A DNA stretch of 64,000 nucleotides from Phanerochaete sordida (GCA_019973155.2 BPQB01000031.1:340458-404457), one strand, 5' to 3'. Counted from the stretch's first letter, positions 21,797 through 33,971 are shown. Notes: generated by a model from the letters alone, not told the origin. Translations and numbers: made by a program.

Positions 21797-23679
21797 CTAC
21801 CGCGAGAGTTTCTGACAGCGGTGTCTGTGCCCGCCCTCGTTCCAGTCACTAGACACACGCCTTTGTGTCAGCACCACACGCTCGCGAAGCAGCCCGCCAC
21901 GCACCGCTCCTGGCATTCCCTTCCGCAGTACGCGACGGACCCGCAGCCCGTACACACGCGCATCCGGTGCGCAGGCGCGGCCACGCTGCAGAGACATGCG
22001 GCCCAGGCACAGCGCGCGAGTGGCGCGAACGCGCCGACGCCCGATGCGCCAGGCTCCGGCTCGATGAGGCGGCGAACAGTCTCGCAGCGCCGCACGAACG
22101 CGCGCCAGTCTGCGTCACGCTGCGCTAGTCCGCGGTGCGCAAGCTCGTCCGTGAGCGCAACCCATGCGCTGTGTGCGTGCAGGCGCAGCGCGACGGTCCT
22201 GGGCCGCGCGTCGGCTATGCGCGCACGCATCTGCTCGAGGATCCAGCCCAGGTAGCCGTTGAGCATCTCTGTAGGACGCGTCAGTGCTGCGCTGCTGGCA
22301 CGGCTAGAGGAGACATGCCTGGTGTCCGGCCCAAGGGTCGCTCGAGCCGAGCCGCGGCAAACCTGCAGAACAATTCCAGAAGGCCGTAACATTGTTTGAG
22401 GGAAAGGGTCGCTCCTAGGCTGCACGTAACAGTCAGTGATGCCCATGGTGTGTACAGCGAACATCGGCGTACACAATGCTCATGAGGACTGCTTCCATGA
22501 TGTCGGGGAATCTTTCCGAGTCAGTATGGTCGCCTCTGCATAGCTGGCGCCGTGCAGCTCCAATGCAATATCCAGCGAGCTTTGGCTCTGAAAAGACCGC
22601 GCCGTCGAGGAGCCAGTTTTCTTGCCATACGTTGAGAATGGATAGCGTGTTCGATAGATGCTTGTCGACCACACATTCGTCCGCCAAATCCCGTAGTATC
22701 GCCCCTGTGACGACGGACTCGGTGATGATACCTGGCTGTGATAGCAAGGAGGCGAAGAGCTGCTTCCAAGTCGCGGGGCGCGCTGTGTTCTCTTCATTGA
22801 CGAGCCCCAGATGGGACAGTGCATGGGCGCGCGTAAGTCGCTCCAAGCCATAGAGCCAAGCGAGAAAGAATATATGTGCGACGCGCGACTCGACCAGCTG
22901 GATCGCTCTATGGACACCTGGGCCATCAGTCAAATTCACAGGTAATGCAGCATAGCTGGATCAGGCGCACCTATGATCCCTCAACTTTTCCGCAATCCAG
23001 CGGCCCAGCGTTGCCAGGTTATTCAGCATCAGATCCATCCTAGAGCGCGCTATTTTTTCCACGAAATTGGTGTTTTCAGGGGCGTCTTTACGCTCACTCA
23101 GCTCTCCAATCAGGAAAGGATACCTGATGTCCCAAAGCTTGATATACACTCCGATAAGAGTATCTTGGAAGATGTCGAGCATCTGTTCGACCTCTTCACG
23201 GTCGTCGTCGTGGAAAACGCGTGCAACACACGCCAAGAAAGCTTCCACCATGTAGATTATATGTTCTCGCTGTCACCCCAGAATAACATAAGCCATTAAG
23301 ACACCAAAGTGGACAGCCCACGTACTGCGTCGCGCGGGGAGATATCTGGGGTTCCAGGCCAGATCAGCTCCGCACTGGTGTACCCGCCCACTAAGTTACT
23401 GCCCAGCGATCCCGCGAGGCAGCGCACAAGACCCGCCGCCCACGCCTCGTGCCAGACTTCCCGCGGTGCAGTGCGCACGACCTCTTTGAGCGTGACAAAC
23501 CGCTGCCACATGAGCTCGGCGTCGTGGCGGGTGCGGCCGCGGACCTCGCACGCCTCGAGCGCGAGGTCCGGCCAGGCACCGGGGAAGCGGTACAGGCGTT
23601 CTTGCACGGCATCTTTGGATAGCTCTTCCCATCTGTAGGGAGACTCGTCGGGGAAGATGTGATGCCAGCGCGTGAGCAT
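21797..23679 (-). CDS. M11: type D MYND-finger protein, 534 aa (duplicate of M7)
   Basis: Exons 23326-23679, 22971-23269, 22473-22907, 22319-22419, 21905-22268 and 21797-21848 give 535 codons. It starts MLTRWHHIFPDESPYRWEEL. It shares with M7 the AIQLVESR start of exon 3, exon 4 LSLKQCYGLLELFCRF, and the SVAAPAH finger (CAWAACLCSVAAPAHRMRVC, CGSVAYCGREC, DWNEGGHRHRC). Exon 1 ends GGYTSAELIWPGTPDISPRDA, a few codons longer than in M7. The exon 4 donor is GC (GCATGT at 22313-22318, minus strand) where M7 has GTGAGT. It is divergently arranged with M12, 415 bp apart, around a single palindrome. Confidence 0.85.
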
Positions 23680-23906
23680 ATGAGCGCAGTCGTAGCGCGA
23701 TTTGCGGCTGCTGAGACTGTGCCGTTGGCAAAGCCAAATTGTGTTAGAATGGGCAAAGAATGGGCTGTTGGCACCAGTCATGTTTGCGGGGCTTAGTGAG
23801 ACTACGTGGCTTAGAACAGACCTGCGACAGCTTCAGCTTCAGCTCGAGGTGGGACGCGTCCAACGCGTGCTGCGTGCCCGGCCTGCGCGAATATTGTAGG
23901 CGCTGA

Positions 23907-23918
23907 GCTTACATAAGC
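23907..23918. promoter_or_regulatory. Palindromic element shared by divergent genes M11 and M12 (GCTTACATAAGC)
   Basis: Lies 228 bp from the M11 ATG and 177 bp from the M12 ATG, the only copy seen in this 415-bp gap. In the M12 sense, CGTTTTCAGCGACG follows about 20 bp downstream at the TATA-like position. Whether it serves both genes is inference. Confidence 0.5.
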
Positions 23919-24094
23919 GAACGTTTCGACGTTTTCAGCGACGTCCATGTTGTCGCCACACCCAAACCAGTACGTGGCGACGTTCATTTTCTTTTGTACT
24001 ACTGCTAGATTTTTGCTCTTTCTATGTCTTCTTGCGTGGCTCTGTTCACCTGACGCGATACTTATACGTGCTTTAGCTTCCTCTCCAGCGCAGA

Positions 24095-25944
24095 ATGCTC
24101 GAGCATTGGCTCGAGCTCTTTCCAGACATCGGCTCGCTCGCCGCGCTCGAATGCCTTCCAATGGAGGACGTCGAAGGACGCGTGCACCAACATCCTACCT
24201 CCTGGCCGCGCCTTCTGCGGGAGCTTTGCGCTGCAGACGACGAAGATCTGTGCGGCGTATTAGGCATGATGTACGCCGCGCTCTGTGACGCCATGCATAG
24301 CGCCTCGGAAGCAGTTTGGTGTTCAGCATGGGACGCTGGACTTCTTCCTTGTCTCGAGGGGCTTATGAGCGACGAGTTTATCTGCGGCTCCAGCCGAGAG
24401 CTGTTGAGTTCGGCGCCACATAGGAGAACAGTTGTGAGGGTCTCCTTCTCGCCTGCGGAGCAGCTATCTCTGATGTAACGCGAAGGAGCGCATCAGCGAC
24501 TTGCTGAATATATTCACAGTATGCGCTTCTCGCGTATTCAGGGAGGCTCGTGAGCAAGAAGTCACGCAGATGCTCGGCGTTCTCCAAGGCACGGTCGTCA
24601 GACTATACACAAGACTGTGGACAGTCCGCGATCCATTTCTGCTCGGCAAAAGTGACGACTTCAACGAAGACAGCGCAGCCTCGTATCAGGGCGCAGCGGG
24701 AATGGACGATGAGCTCGATGAGCTGTACGTTGCCCTCAATCTGCTGGGCAGGCTCACGGTAGACAGCCTAAGGGAGCATAGGTTCGCATTATAGGCCATA
24801 TCGAGCTGCAGTGTTGGCTCATACAAGCACCCGCAGGACTATCAAGCTGCTGCAGTCTCGAATACCTCACGTCGTCTTTTTCACTTGGATCCACAGCGCA
24901 GACTCCCGCACACGAGCCGAGGCCCTCGCGAACGTTGGAGTACTCAGTCTCGCCGACAGCACAGACCGCGACCCGTGGCGCGAGTTTTTCGGCGATGTGC
25001 TCGGCGGCGGTCTCCGCCACGAACACGTCACGGACGCGATCGTACGGGACCTAGGGGACAGCGAATCTGTCGACGAGAGTCTGACGAGCGTGCTGTGCTT
25101 CCTGTCCGTCTGGCACAAATTCAACATCAGCGCTAGGCGAAGCCTGTCGTCCAACGCGCTGCTCGCGCCGTACTGCCTCGCAGCCATGCGCCGCCAGCTG
25201 TGCCGTGGTATCGACGAGGACCCCAAGGTGCATGTGAGCGTGGCCTCGGAAGTCTTCATGAACCTGTAGTGCGTTCGAATCGTTCCCGACGTACGCGCAC
25301 CCCGCCAACTCCTGCTGATTTTTGCCCCTAGTTTCGGGCTAGAAGTCCGCGGACGCCAATTCTACGCCTTCATCGACGCACTCTGCGTCTACATCACGCT
25401 CTCGATCCAACAAGAACCTGCCGGCCCTCCCAGTGAGACCTCCCCTCCTATCCCGGCCGCGCAGCCAGACTGACTCCATCCCAGCGAACCTCACAACAAT
25501 CCTCACGTGGGCACTGCGCCAACACCGCGCCACTGACGACCGGCCAAAGACCGTCGCGCTAAGACATGCCTCGCTCGCCGCGTGGAACGCTGTCGCGGAG
25601 GCGATGGCGCAGCGCTCGCTCGCGCGGCGCCCCGCGTGGTCCAGCGTCGTGCGGCTCTGGGGCACGCTCCGCGCGCGCATGCTCCCTGCGCCGACTGTTC
25701 CGCGCGTGCTGGCGTGGGGGTCGGAGCGCTGTGCTTGGGAGGCGTGCCTGTGTAGTAGGCATAAGCCCGCGCATCGCATGCGAGTGTGCAAGGGGTGCGG
25801 GTGGGTAGCGTATTGCGGGGAGAGGTGTCAGAAGAGGTGCGTGCTGAGTTTTGTCGTGTGTATATGGTGTTGAGGAGGCGGTGTGGTTCCAGGGACTGGG
25901 AGGAAGGTGGGCACCGGACGCGATGTCGCAGACGACCGGCTTGA
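24095..25944 (+). CDS. M12: type E MYND-finger protein, 523 aa
   Basis: Exons 24095-24433, 24486-24781, 24837-25268, 25332-25432, 25485-25836 and 25893-25944 give 524 codons. It starts MLEHWLELFPDIGSLAALEC. Type E features are REAREQEVTQMLGVLQGT and LWTVRDPFLLGK in exon 2, RSLSSNALLAPYCLAAMRRQ in exon 3, exon 4 GLEVRGRQFYAFIDALCVY, and the exon 5 segment RHASLAAWNAVAEAMAQ. The finger is CAWEACLCSRHKPAHRMRVC, CGWVAYCGERC, with DWEEGGHRTRC in exon 6. Closest relatives are M15, pseudogene M14 and pseudogene M2. It is the first plus-strand copy after the long minus-strand run. Confidence 0.85.
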
Positions 25945-26292
25945 TGTCCTGTAATCTGCACGCACGAACGACGTGTTCGAATCCCTCGCTCGCTACTCAT
26001 CTACGCTTGCGCTAAGACTCTACTACGAATTTGCACGGCGGTGAAGGGTTATCTCCAGAGCTAAAAGCACTGTTATCATACTGCACCCATATAAGGCCAC
26101 AACGCCAACTTCACAACGACGCACTTTGCAAGCGCTGAACGCGTTTGATCATTCACCACGATATCTAGCCCTTGAAACCCTCCTGCTGTAAGCTCTGATA
26201 TCATGACCGTGTCTGTTTGGATTCAAGCGTCGCCGATTTAGGTACATAGGCGGTACTCAGCTACAAACAGACCTCAAGACACGTGTCGTGCG

Positions 26293-28152
26293 ATGCCACT
26301 CACCCATTGGCTTGCACTCTTCCCTGAGTCGGAAGGCTGCCCTCAGGGGTTACCCCGACTGTCGACTGAAGATATATACACCACTCTCTGCCAGCATCCC
26401 GCAACCTGGCCGCAGCTGCTGCGCGAGGTTTGCATCGCCAGCGACACCGAAGTCTGCGTCAGATTCACTCTATTCGCCGCGCTCGAGGACGCTGTCGGGA
26501 GGGCGCCGCAGAATGTGTGGCGTGCTGCATGGCTAGCAGGCTTCGTACGAGTATCGGCGCACATAGTCGACGACGCGTTCCTGTGCGGATTTGACCGAGG
26601 AAAATTCAATGCTCCGGGCACCACGGTCATGATAGTACGTCTTATATCTGTGTGGAGGTCTACCTGGCGATTGACCCTGCAATACCGCGCATGCAGAGGC
26701 ATATCGCCTTGATGTCCGGTATATTTCTGGCATGCACATCCCGAATTTGCGACAGTCAGCAACCAGAAGAGGTCTCCGAGCTGCTGGACGTCGTGCAAGA
26801 TACCGTCTATGGCATCTTTACGAAGCTATGGGAGATAAAGGACCCATTTCTCATCAGCCAGTATACCGACACTGAGGACAGCAACATGAAAGAGCCGCGC
26901 TTTGAGCTCGACAACCTGCTCGATATACTGAGTACGTTGGGGTACCTGATTGCTGACCAGCTGAAGGAGTACAGGTATGTAACAGCCGCCATCTGAGGAG
27001 CCTCACGCGTACGAACATTAATGACATCTTTGACTCTGACCTGCAGAACGTTCGCGTTACACGAATCCCGCATTCCACACATTTTATTGCTGGTCTGGAT
27101 CTGGAGCTCACAGCAGCCAGTCCGCTCGCATGCTCTCACCAACCTATGGCAGCTGATGACGATCAAGGACTTCGATGACGATCTGTGGCCCGCGATCCTT
27201 CGATCTGCGGTAGTGGGTTGCTGTGCCGAAGACGAGGTCATGGCTGCTATACTCCGAGATCTCGCGGATGAAGCCATCTTGGACCATGACTTGGTCGAAG
27301 TCACAGTCCTGTTGCTGACATGGCAGAATTCGCGCCTGCAATTTGGGCAGTCTTTGGTCACAGACCGCCGGCTAGCGCCGTACTGTCTGGCGGCGGTTCG
27401 TCGTCAACTGTGCCGAGGAGGTAACCCCCTTGCGGCAAAAGGAGGCTTCTATAGCGTAGCAATGGGAGTCTTCTCAGTTCTGATGTCTGTCTACTTTCCG
27501 TGTACGCATTACTCTCATGCTGACGTTCGCCTTTTAGACTAGGTCATGAGATCCCAAGCCGCCTGTGCTACGGATTTTTCGACATATTCTGCCACTACAT
27601 CCTCCTTCAAATAAGCGAAGACAGTCTAAGCCTCACTAACATCAGTGAGTCACTCCATGTCCTACCTGCAGCGCACTGATGCCACACGCAGAGACTCTCA
27701 CCGCCATCCTCGCCTGGGGAGTCCAGCAGCTCCGCACGCTTCGCGCCTCTGACGCACGCCCCAAGACCACAGTGATGCGCGCGCACACGCTTGTGGCATG
27801 GCAGACCGTCGCTAATGCGCTCGCGCACGGAGATATTGCGTGTCAGCGGTTTGCGCGGGCATGGGACGTGGCGCGCATACACCTCGAACCTGCGCGTGCC
27901 ACGGAGGAGCTGAGGGAGCCCGTGTTTGGGGTGCTCGAGCGGTGCGCGTGGGCCAGGTGTCTTTGCAGCAGACACCCGCCTGCGCACAAGATGCGGCTGT
28001 GCAAAGGCTGTGAGATCGCCGTGTATTGTGGGGAGAGGTGCCAGAAGAGGTATTTCATCGTCGCCTTTCTGTGCATCCAATACTGACACATGAGGTCGTG
28101 CCTTCATTGCAGTGACTGGAAAGCGGGTGAGCACAGCAGACGCTGCCGTTGA
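26293..28152 (+). CDS. M13: MYND-finger protein, type F, 520 aa
   Basis: Exons 26293-26634, 26697-26974, 27047-27484, 27538-27644, 27692-28049 and 28113-28152 give 521 codons. It starts MPLTHWLALFPESEGCPQGL. It is the only member of its subtype here; it leans towards type B (EVCIASDTE, WIWSSQQPVRSHALTNL, CCAEDEV) but has its own exon 4 (SRLCYGFFDIFCHY). The exon 1 end reads FLCGFDRGKFNAPGTT instead of FTREQLV. The finger is CAWARCLCSRHPPAHKMRLC, CEIAVYCGERC, and exon 6 is short, DWKAGEHSRRC followed by Arg and stop. Upstream, TATAAGG at about 26090 and a loose GGTTATCTCCAGAGC at about 26048 may correspond to the promoter elements of other copies, but the match is weak. Confidence 0.84.
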
Positions 28153-28612
28153 AGGAGGACTGTTTAATGCCTTACCGTTCGTACAACCGGGCTTCGTGGG
28201 CTGTGCATGGTGTTTGAACGACGTTATGCGAACGTTTGTACCCCCGATCGTGAGGATAAAATACGATTTAAGCTAGTTCACCGGTATGAATGTCGACCCT
28301 CCACCCTATGTAACTAAATGTACATGTACGTTCTACTTCTGTTATATCAAGATGTACGCCTCTCAAAATTGGTACAACGCGCAAGCTTACCCCCGCGCGT
28401 AAGCCAGGCGCAGCAGACTCAGAGACGTTGGCGAGACTTCGCAGAAGGATGACAAGTGTTGCGTAGGCTTGACACACGACAGAGCAGGAAGACGGCACGC
28501 CGTAGCTGTTCAAATCGCACACAAATCTGCGATCTGAGTGTGATTTCGTCCTCGCCGAGTGTTACAAAGAGAAGGTTCTCAGGGGCCCGTTCGACGAGCC
28601 TGTGGGTGGATG
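28153..28612. other. Convergent intergenic gap between M13 and M14
   Basis: About 460 bp between two 3' ends. No conserved reading, repeat or RNA gene was seen; short open readings here show no family similarity. Confidence 0.5.
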
Positions 28613-30488
28613 TCAGGCAGCTCGCCCGAGACACCGCGTTCTGTGCCCACCATCCTCCCAATCTCTACATGGCGAGAGTTACATGAGTACCATGCATACT
28701 CCACACAGTCAGCCACGTACCTCTCTAGGCACCGCGTCCCACAGTAGAAGGCCTGTTCACACCCTTTGCACATCCGCATGCGGTGCGCAGGCTTATGCCT
28801 GCTGCAGAGGCACTCGCGCCACGCGCAGCGTTCGAACGGCGCGAACGGCGCGTAGACGGGGGCAGGGGGCGCCGGGAGCATCTTCGTGCGGATCGCGGAC
28901 CAGAGCCGTACGAGACCAGACCACTGAGGGTGTTTCTCCAGCTGGTGGCGAGCCATCGCATCTGCGGCAGCCTGCCACGCGGTGAGTGAAGCGCGCCGCA
29001 GCGCGACTGTCTTTGGCCGGCTGTCTTTGGCGCGGTTGGCAATGTGCTGGAGGTACCAGTCGGTGATTTTCATGATGTTGGCTGGGGGCAGCGTTACCGG
29101 GTCAATATCGAAGTGGAGAATTTGGGGGCGTACCATCAAGGCCGGTGGTGTTGTCCTCAATCGAAAACATGATCCAGTCGCAGAGCGAGTCGAAAAATGC
29201 GTAGCATTGGCGTCCGCGTATCTCTAGCCCAGTGCTATGATATACGAGTAAATGAGAATTCGTGGCGAGAGCAGTACACAATCCAAGATAGAAATTGAAC
29301 GCACTAGAAGTTCCTGAAGACCCATGGCGCTACGCTTTGCAGAAATAGGCCCAGTTCCTGACGATTACCGCGACATTGCTGACGACGCATAGCCGCAAGG
29401 CAATAAGCGGCAAGGAGCGTGTTGAACGGCAGGTTCTTCTCCACATTATTGGTGAAATCATGCCGGACCGACAGAAAGCCTAGCACGTTCTTGAGTTCTC
29501 TGTCGACTGTGTCTTCGTCTGCAAGGTCCCGCACAATCGCGTTTGCAATGTGCTCGTTGCTGAGACAACCGCCAAGCGCGCCCGTAAAGAAGTCCATCCA
29601 CGGATCGCACTCTGTGTCGTCGACATATTCTACGATCCACAAACTCACAAGGGCACGGGAGCGTGTCTCCGGGTTCACGCCGTAGACCCAGTTAAGGAGA
29701 ATGATATGGGGAAAACGAGTTTCAAGGCTGTTAAATTTCCTGCAGGTGCTTCTCTCAGCAGAGATATGTTACATAACGGGTGAGATATACCTGTCACTGT
29801 CCTTGAGGGTCTCGGCTGCGAGCTTGGCCAGCGCGCTGAGCGTTAAGTGCAGGATGTCAAGCATATTTGCGGCAACGCTTGAGGAGGACGTGGCCATGTC
29901 TCCTTCCGAGTCTGCGCACTTTCCAGTTAGAAAAGAGTCTCGGATGCTCCACAGCCTCGCATAGAGGCCTATGACTGTATCCTGCATGACATCCAGCACC
30001 TGTGCAACTTCCTGCTCACGAGCATCTCGTATAGCACGGTCAGCGCACACCGTGAACAGGCTCAGTGTACGGCAAATGCTATACTTGGGACGTGCCGAGG
30101 GATAGATGAATCGCTGCCACCGCACGCATATGGAAAATGCACTCACAATTGTCGGTGCGGCTCGACTGGAGACCAATAGCTTCCGGCTGAATCCGCAAAC
30201 AAAGTTGTCGCTCATCAGTTGTTTGAAGGTACTGAGGAGGCCAGTATTCCACCCGGATCGCCAAATTGCTTCGGGGGCGCGACGCAGAGCCGTGCCAAAT
30301 TCAGAGTGCAGTGTTTGTATCTAGCCGACGTCCGCATCGGCGTGGTCTGGGGTGGATAGCTCGCATATGAGTTGCGTCCAGAGCTCAGGGTGTCGCAGGA
30401 TTCGTTCTCCGATATAGTTTTCCGATAGTTTCGCTTGCTCGGCGAGCGAGGTGCAGTCTGGGAACAGCTTCGACCAGTGCTCGAACAT
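28613..30488 (-). pseudogene. M14: type E MYND-finger gene with one premature stop
   Basis: Exons 30147-30488, 29791-30083, 29305-29739, 29134-29234, 28721-29081 and 28613-28664 are all in phase, and the splice sites look normal. Exon 1 starts MFEHWSKLFPDCTS and continues HPELWTQLICELSTPD, but carries an in-frame TAG at 30321-30323 before IQTLHSEFGTALRRAPEAIW. Nothing else is obviously wrong: exon 2 has IRDAREQEVAQVLDVMQDT, exon 4 GLEIRGRQCYAFFDSLCDW, and the finger CAWRECLCSRHKPAHRMRMC, CEQAFYCGTRC, DWEDGGHRTRC. It is therefore a very young pseudogene, an allele-specific null or a sequencing error. The promoter palindrome is perfectly kept. Confidence 0.75.
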
Positions 30489-30680
30489 TATTGGGTTGAT
30501 GAAGTTGAGATGCGTCGACGTAGCGCGTTGCCTGGACGAATGGACGAAGGAGGTGGGTAAGTTAACCCAGAGAAGACCACAGGGATAAGAACCAATATCC
30601 GACTCTCACCCGTTTCTTAGCTCACGAGAGCAAATGTGGCAGCATGGACGATGGGACGTTGGGAAATCGCACTTGCGCTC

Positions 30681-30692
30681 GCTTATGTAAGC
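30681..30692 (-). promoter_or_regulatory. Palindromic upstream element of M14 (GCTTATGTAAGC)
   Basis: About 193 bp upstream of the M14 ATG and identical to the M3 and M4 elements, although the gene it precedes has a stop codon. Confidence 0.5.
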
Positions 30693-31067
30693 ACCACGTG
30701 CAAATATCCTTGTGGCAGTCTCACTGCCGCCTGGCTGAGTATATTCTAAACTATGCTGAAAAGTCGGTGCTGGAGAAAATGTCAAGGCACGTGCGCGCGG
30801 CCGTGTTCGCGCGAATTTTAACAACAGCCTGCAGCTTCATTGTGTGCAATTCTGCCTTCCCTCGACGGACCGTGACATCGCACTTCGGCACCAGCCGTGA
30901 AGCAGGTCTTGCTATCGCGCAGCCATTCGCCGCGCTTGTCTGACGCAGAAAGGCGCAGAACCTCCACACCAATGTCACCTCAAACTCATAGCGAAAATGG
31001 ATGGAGAACTCAGAACGGGACGTTCCACAAACGTTCGTCGTACGCCGACATTGCCTAAACAAGACAT
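30693..31067. other. Spacer between M14 promoter and M15 3' end
   Basis: No recognisable gene. Overlapping open readings of about 100 codons occur on both strands with no conserved motif; they are not annotated. Confidence 0.45.
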
Positions 31068-32926
31068 TCAAGTGTGTTGTCTATCACATCGCGTCCTGTG
31101 TCCGCCCTCCTCCCAGTCCCTAAATGTATAATGCCGCATCAGCATCCTATACACGCGAAGAAACCTAGAACATACTTCTTCTGACATCTCTCCCCGCAGT
31201 AGAACACTCGTTCGCACCCCTTGCACATCCGCATGCGATGCGCAGGTTTATGCCTGCTGCAGAGGCACTCGTGCCACGCGCACCGCTCGAACGGCGCAAA
31301 CGGCGTGCATGTCGGCTGCGTGGGTGCCGGGAGCATGCTCGCGCGGAGCATAGGCCATAGCCGCGCGACGCCGGCCCACGCGGGACGCTGCGCGAGCCGG
31401 TGGTGCACAATCGCGTCCGCGACGGCCTGCCATGCCGCGAGCGAGGCATGCCGCAGCGCGACGGTCTTCGGCCGGTCGTCTGTGGAGCGGTGGGGGATCT
31501 GGAGGAAGGCCCAGTCGAGATGTTCGTCAATGTTGGCTGGGCAGAGTCAGCTGGGTCACGTTTCGTGAGGGTGAGTGCTCACCCGGTGGTCGAGCGGCGC
31601 CATCTTGTATTGAGGCCATGATGTGGTCGCAAATAGCGTCGACGAGGGCGTAGCACTGGCGGCCGCGTATTTCTAACCCAAGCCTGTGGTCGCGATATCA
31701 GCCAAGGTTTTCTGGATACCGAGTCATCGTTCTTGAGCCGAACGTACCACATATTCATGAACACTTCTGACGCCACTCTCCAGAGCATAACAGAGTGCTC
31801 ATCGCTGCCGCGGCACTGCTGGCGGCGCATCGCCGCGAGGCAGTTTGGCGCTAGCAGTGTATAGGAAGAGAGACTCCGCCCTCCGTCGAGGACAAATTCA
31901 TGCCAGATGGACAAGAAACATAGAACGTTCTTCAGGCTACTGTCGACGGTATCGCCCGCCGCGAGGTCCCGCGCTATTGCGTTTGTGACGTCTTCGTCGC
32001 TGAGACAGCCGCCGACCACGCCGGAGAGGAACTTCTTCCAGAGTTTTCGGCTTGCGGGGCCGGACCAATTGATCATTGCAATGTTCGACAGCCCTTTAGA
32101 CTGTGTGCGCGGATCTGTGCTGTAAACCCAAGTGAAGAGTGCGACATGGGGAATCCGAGACCGGAGGAGCTCGGGGATTTCCCTGGAAAACCTAGCATCA
32201 GAAAAAATCTTCTCTACAATGAGCAGAACGTACATAGCACCCTTTAGGTTTTCCACCGTAAGCCTGCCTAGAGAGTTGAGAACGTCATGCAGTTCACAGA
32301 GTTCACGTTCGTCTACTGTCACGTTTGTGTATGGCACCGCGCTGTTTTCCACAAATATAGAACGCCGCCCGAGTAGGAAGGAGTCGCGAACAGTCCAGAA
32401 CCTTGCGTAGAGTCCGACAACGGTATCCAGTAGTGCAGTGAGTATCTGCCCGACCTCCCAAGTCCGATCATCTTTGAACACGCGGGTGGCACATATCGAA
32501 AAGAGGTTCAGTAAATTAGCGACACGCTCCTTCAACCGCGAAAACATACGTTAGCAATCATTTCTCCCTGGATTAAAATAAATTCCTCACTGTTTTTCTT
32601 CCGTCATTTCTGGAAACGAGCTGTTTTCTGCTAAAGCCGCAACAGTACTTGTCGTTCATCATCTCTTCGAGAACCTTGAGAAGCCCGGCATCCCAGGCAG
32701 AGTACCAGATGTCCTGTGAAGCGCAATGCATAGCATTGCAGAGTACAGCGTACAGCGTGCGTACAGCGCCGTCCGGATCCTTGTCTGTGGTGCATAGCTC
32801 CCGTGCGAGGGACGGCCAGGAAGCTGGAAGTCGGTGCAGTTGTTCCTTGATTTCTTCCTCGGGCAGGCTTGCCACAGCGTCGAGCGAGTCGCAGCGCGGA
32901 AAGAGCTGGTGCCAGTAATCGAGCAT
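31068..32926 (-). CDS. M15: type E MYND-finger protein, 526 aa
   Basis: Exons 32591-32926, 32234-32529, 31748-32182, 31583-31683, 31176-31536 and 31068-31119 give 527 codons. It starts MLDYWHQLFPRCDSLDAVAS. Exon 2 reads ERVANLLNLFSICATRVFKD and LWTVRDSFLLGR; its end is LKGAM instead of the usual EHR. Exon 3 ends VASEVFMNMW, as in M12. Exon 4 is GLEIRGRQCYALVDAICDH and exon 5 has RHASLAAWQAVADAIVH. The finger is CAWHECLCSRHKPAHRMRMC, CERVFYCGERC, DWEEGGHRTRC. With M14 it forms a tandem type E pair on the minus strand, facing away from M16/M17. Confidence 0.85.
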
Positions 32927-33174
32927 TCTAGCCAGTCAAAACGACCGCGTGGGGCGCGTCTGGAACTAGTCGAAGTGTTGCGTCGCTTTGGCGAGTGTCA
33001 CTACTCGCTAGCAAAGCGAGGTCGGGCGAGGCAGATAGAGTAAAAATCTGGTATAGCAGAATCGTCGTCGCTTCAGCAATACTTCCAAAACATGTCTGAA
33101 GCTCACCAACGCCAGGACGGTCACATACGCGAACGACGCTGAGACGGGAACTATTCAGACGCGCCAGCGTGGCC

Positions 33175-33186
33175 GCTTACGTAAGC
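33175..33186. promoter_or_regulatory. Perfect palindrome between M15 and M16 (GCTTACGTAAGC)
   Basis: The only fully symmetrical 12-mer copy in the window with centre ACGT. It lies 249 bp from the M15 ATG and about 170 bp from the start of fragment M16; it may have served a divergent pair. Confidence 0.5.
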
Positions 33187-33356
33187 TCCGCGCTTAAATT
33201 ATCCCTGCAGAAGCCGTGCGCGTTGGTCGCGTCCAACACGATGCCGGAACTGTAAGCACTTCAGTTCGCCACATATACTTCGTTAGTCAAGTGCATACAC
33301 CTCACTGCAATGATATAAACACTCTGCCTTTGTCTTCTAGGCCGTAAATGCTCCAA

Positions 33357-33563
33357 ATGCTCCTGCGATGGGATAACATCTTTCCCGACGGCTATCCATA
33401 CCGATGGGATGGCCTATCCCAGGATGTTGTAGAAGGATGTCTGTGTCGCTTTTCAGAGGCATGGCCGCACCTCGCACGTGAGGTGTGCAAGCTCCGCGGC
33501 CGCGACCCCCACGACGCTGAGCTCACGTGGAGGCGGCCCACTTCGGTGCGCTGCAATAGCTGA
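33357..33563 (+). pseudogene. M16: truncated 5' fragment of a type D MYND-finger gene
   Basis: Starts MLLRWDNIFPDGYPYRWDGL, aligning with M7 and M11, and continues HLAREVCKLRGRDPHDAELTW. Family similarity stops near 33532 and a stop codon follows at once. No later exon is found before M17. The ATG at 33348 is in frame but lies outside the conserved start. The position, just upstream of the A-B-C run M17-M19, corresponds to the type D gene of the other two blocks. Confidence 0.75.
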
Positions 33564-33787
33564 TCACTTGTTGCCAGTCGCGCGTTAGTTCGAGGCGGTC
33601 TTGCAGGCGAAAAGCAAGAGATGCACAAAGATGGCCGTTTGTCTCCATGAAAATCGTTATGCAGAGCAATTTCCAGCGCATTTAAACCGCCGTTGGTTTT
33701 CCAGATAACGTGAGACCCCTCTCGTCGCCGTCATTCCCAAGTATAGTGGACGTACCGTACAACTCAGCCCACTGGCTTTGGACGCCA

Positions 33788-33799
33788 GCTTACATAAGC
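33788..33799 (+). promoter_or_regulatory. Palindromic upstream element of M17 (GCTTACATAAGC)
   Basis: About 173 bp upstream of the ATG. Some 30 bp further on, TTTTTTCAGGCGC lies at the TATA-like position. Confidence 0.6.
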
Positions 33800-33971
33800 A
33801 GACTACCTCGCGGAGAGAACATTTTTTCAGGCGCCGAGCGCGGGTTGACACCGCTACAGTAACTCGGTCCGTCGCACACGAACATCTCGGTACGTTGTGT
33901 GCAGTCTTATTTTATATCCATTGATAAAGAGAGAACAGCGCGCAGCAAGGCGCGCTTTGCGAAGTTTCAGC

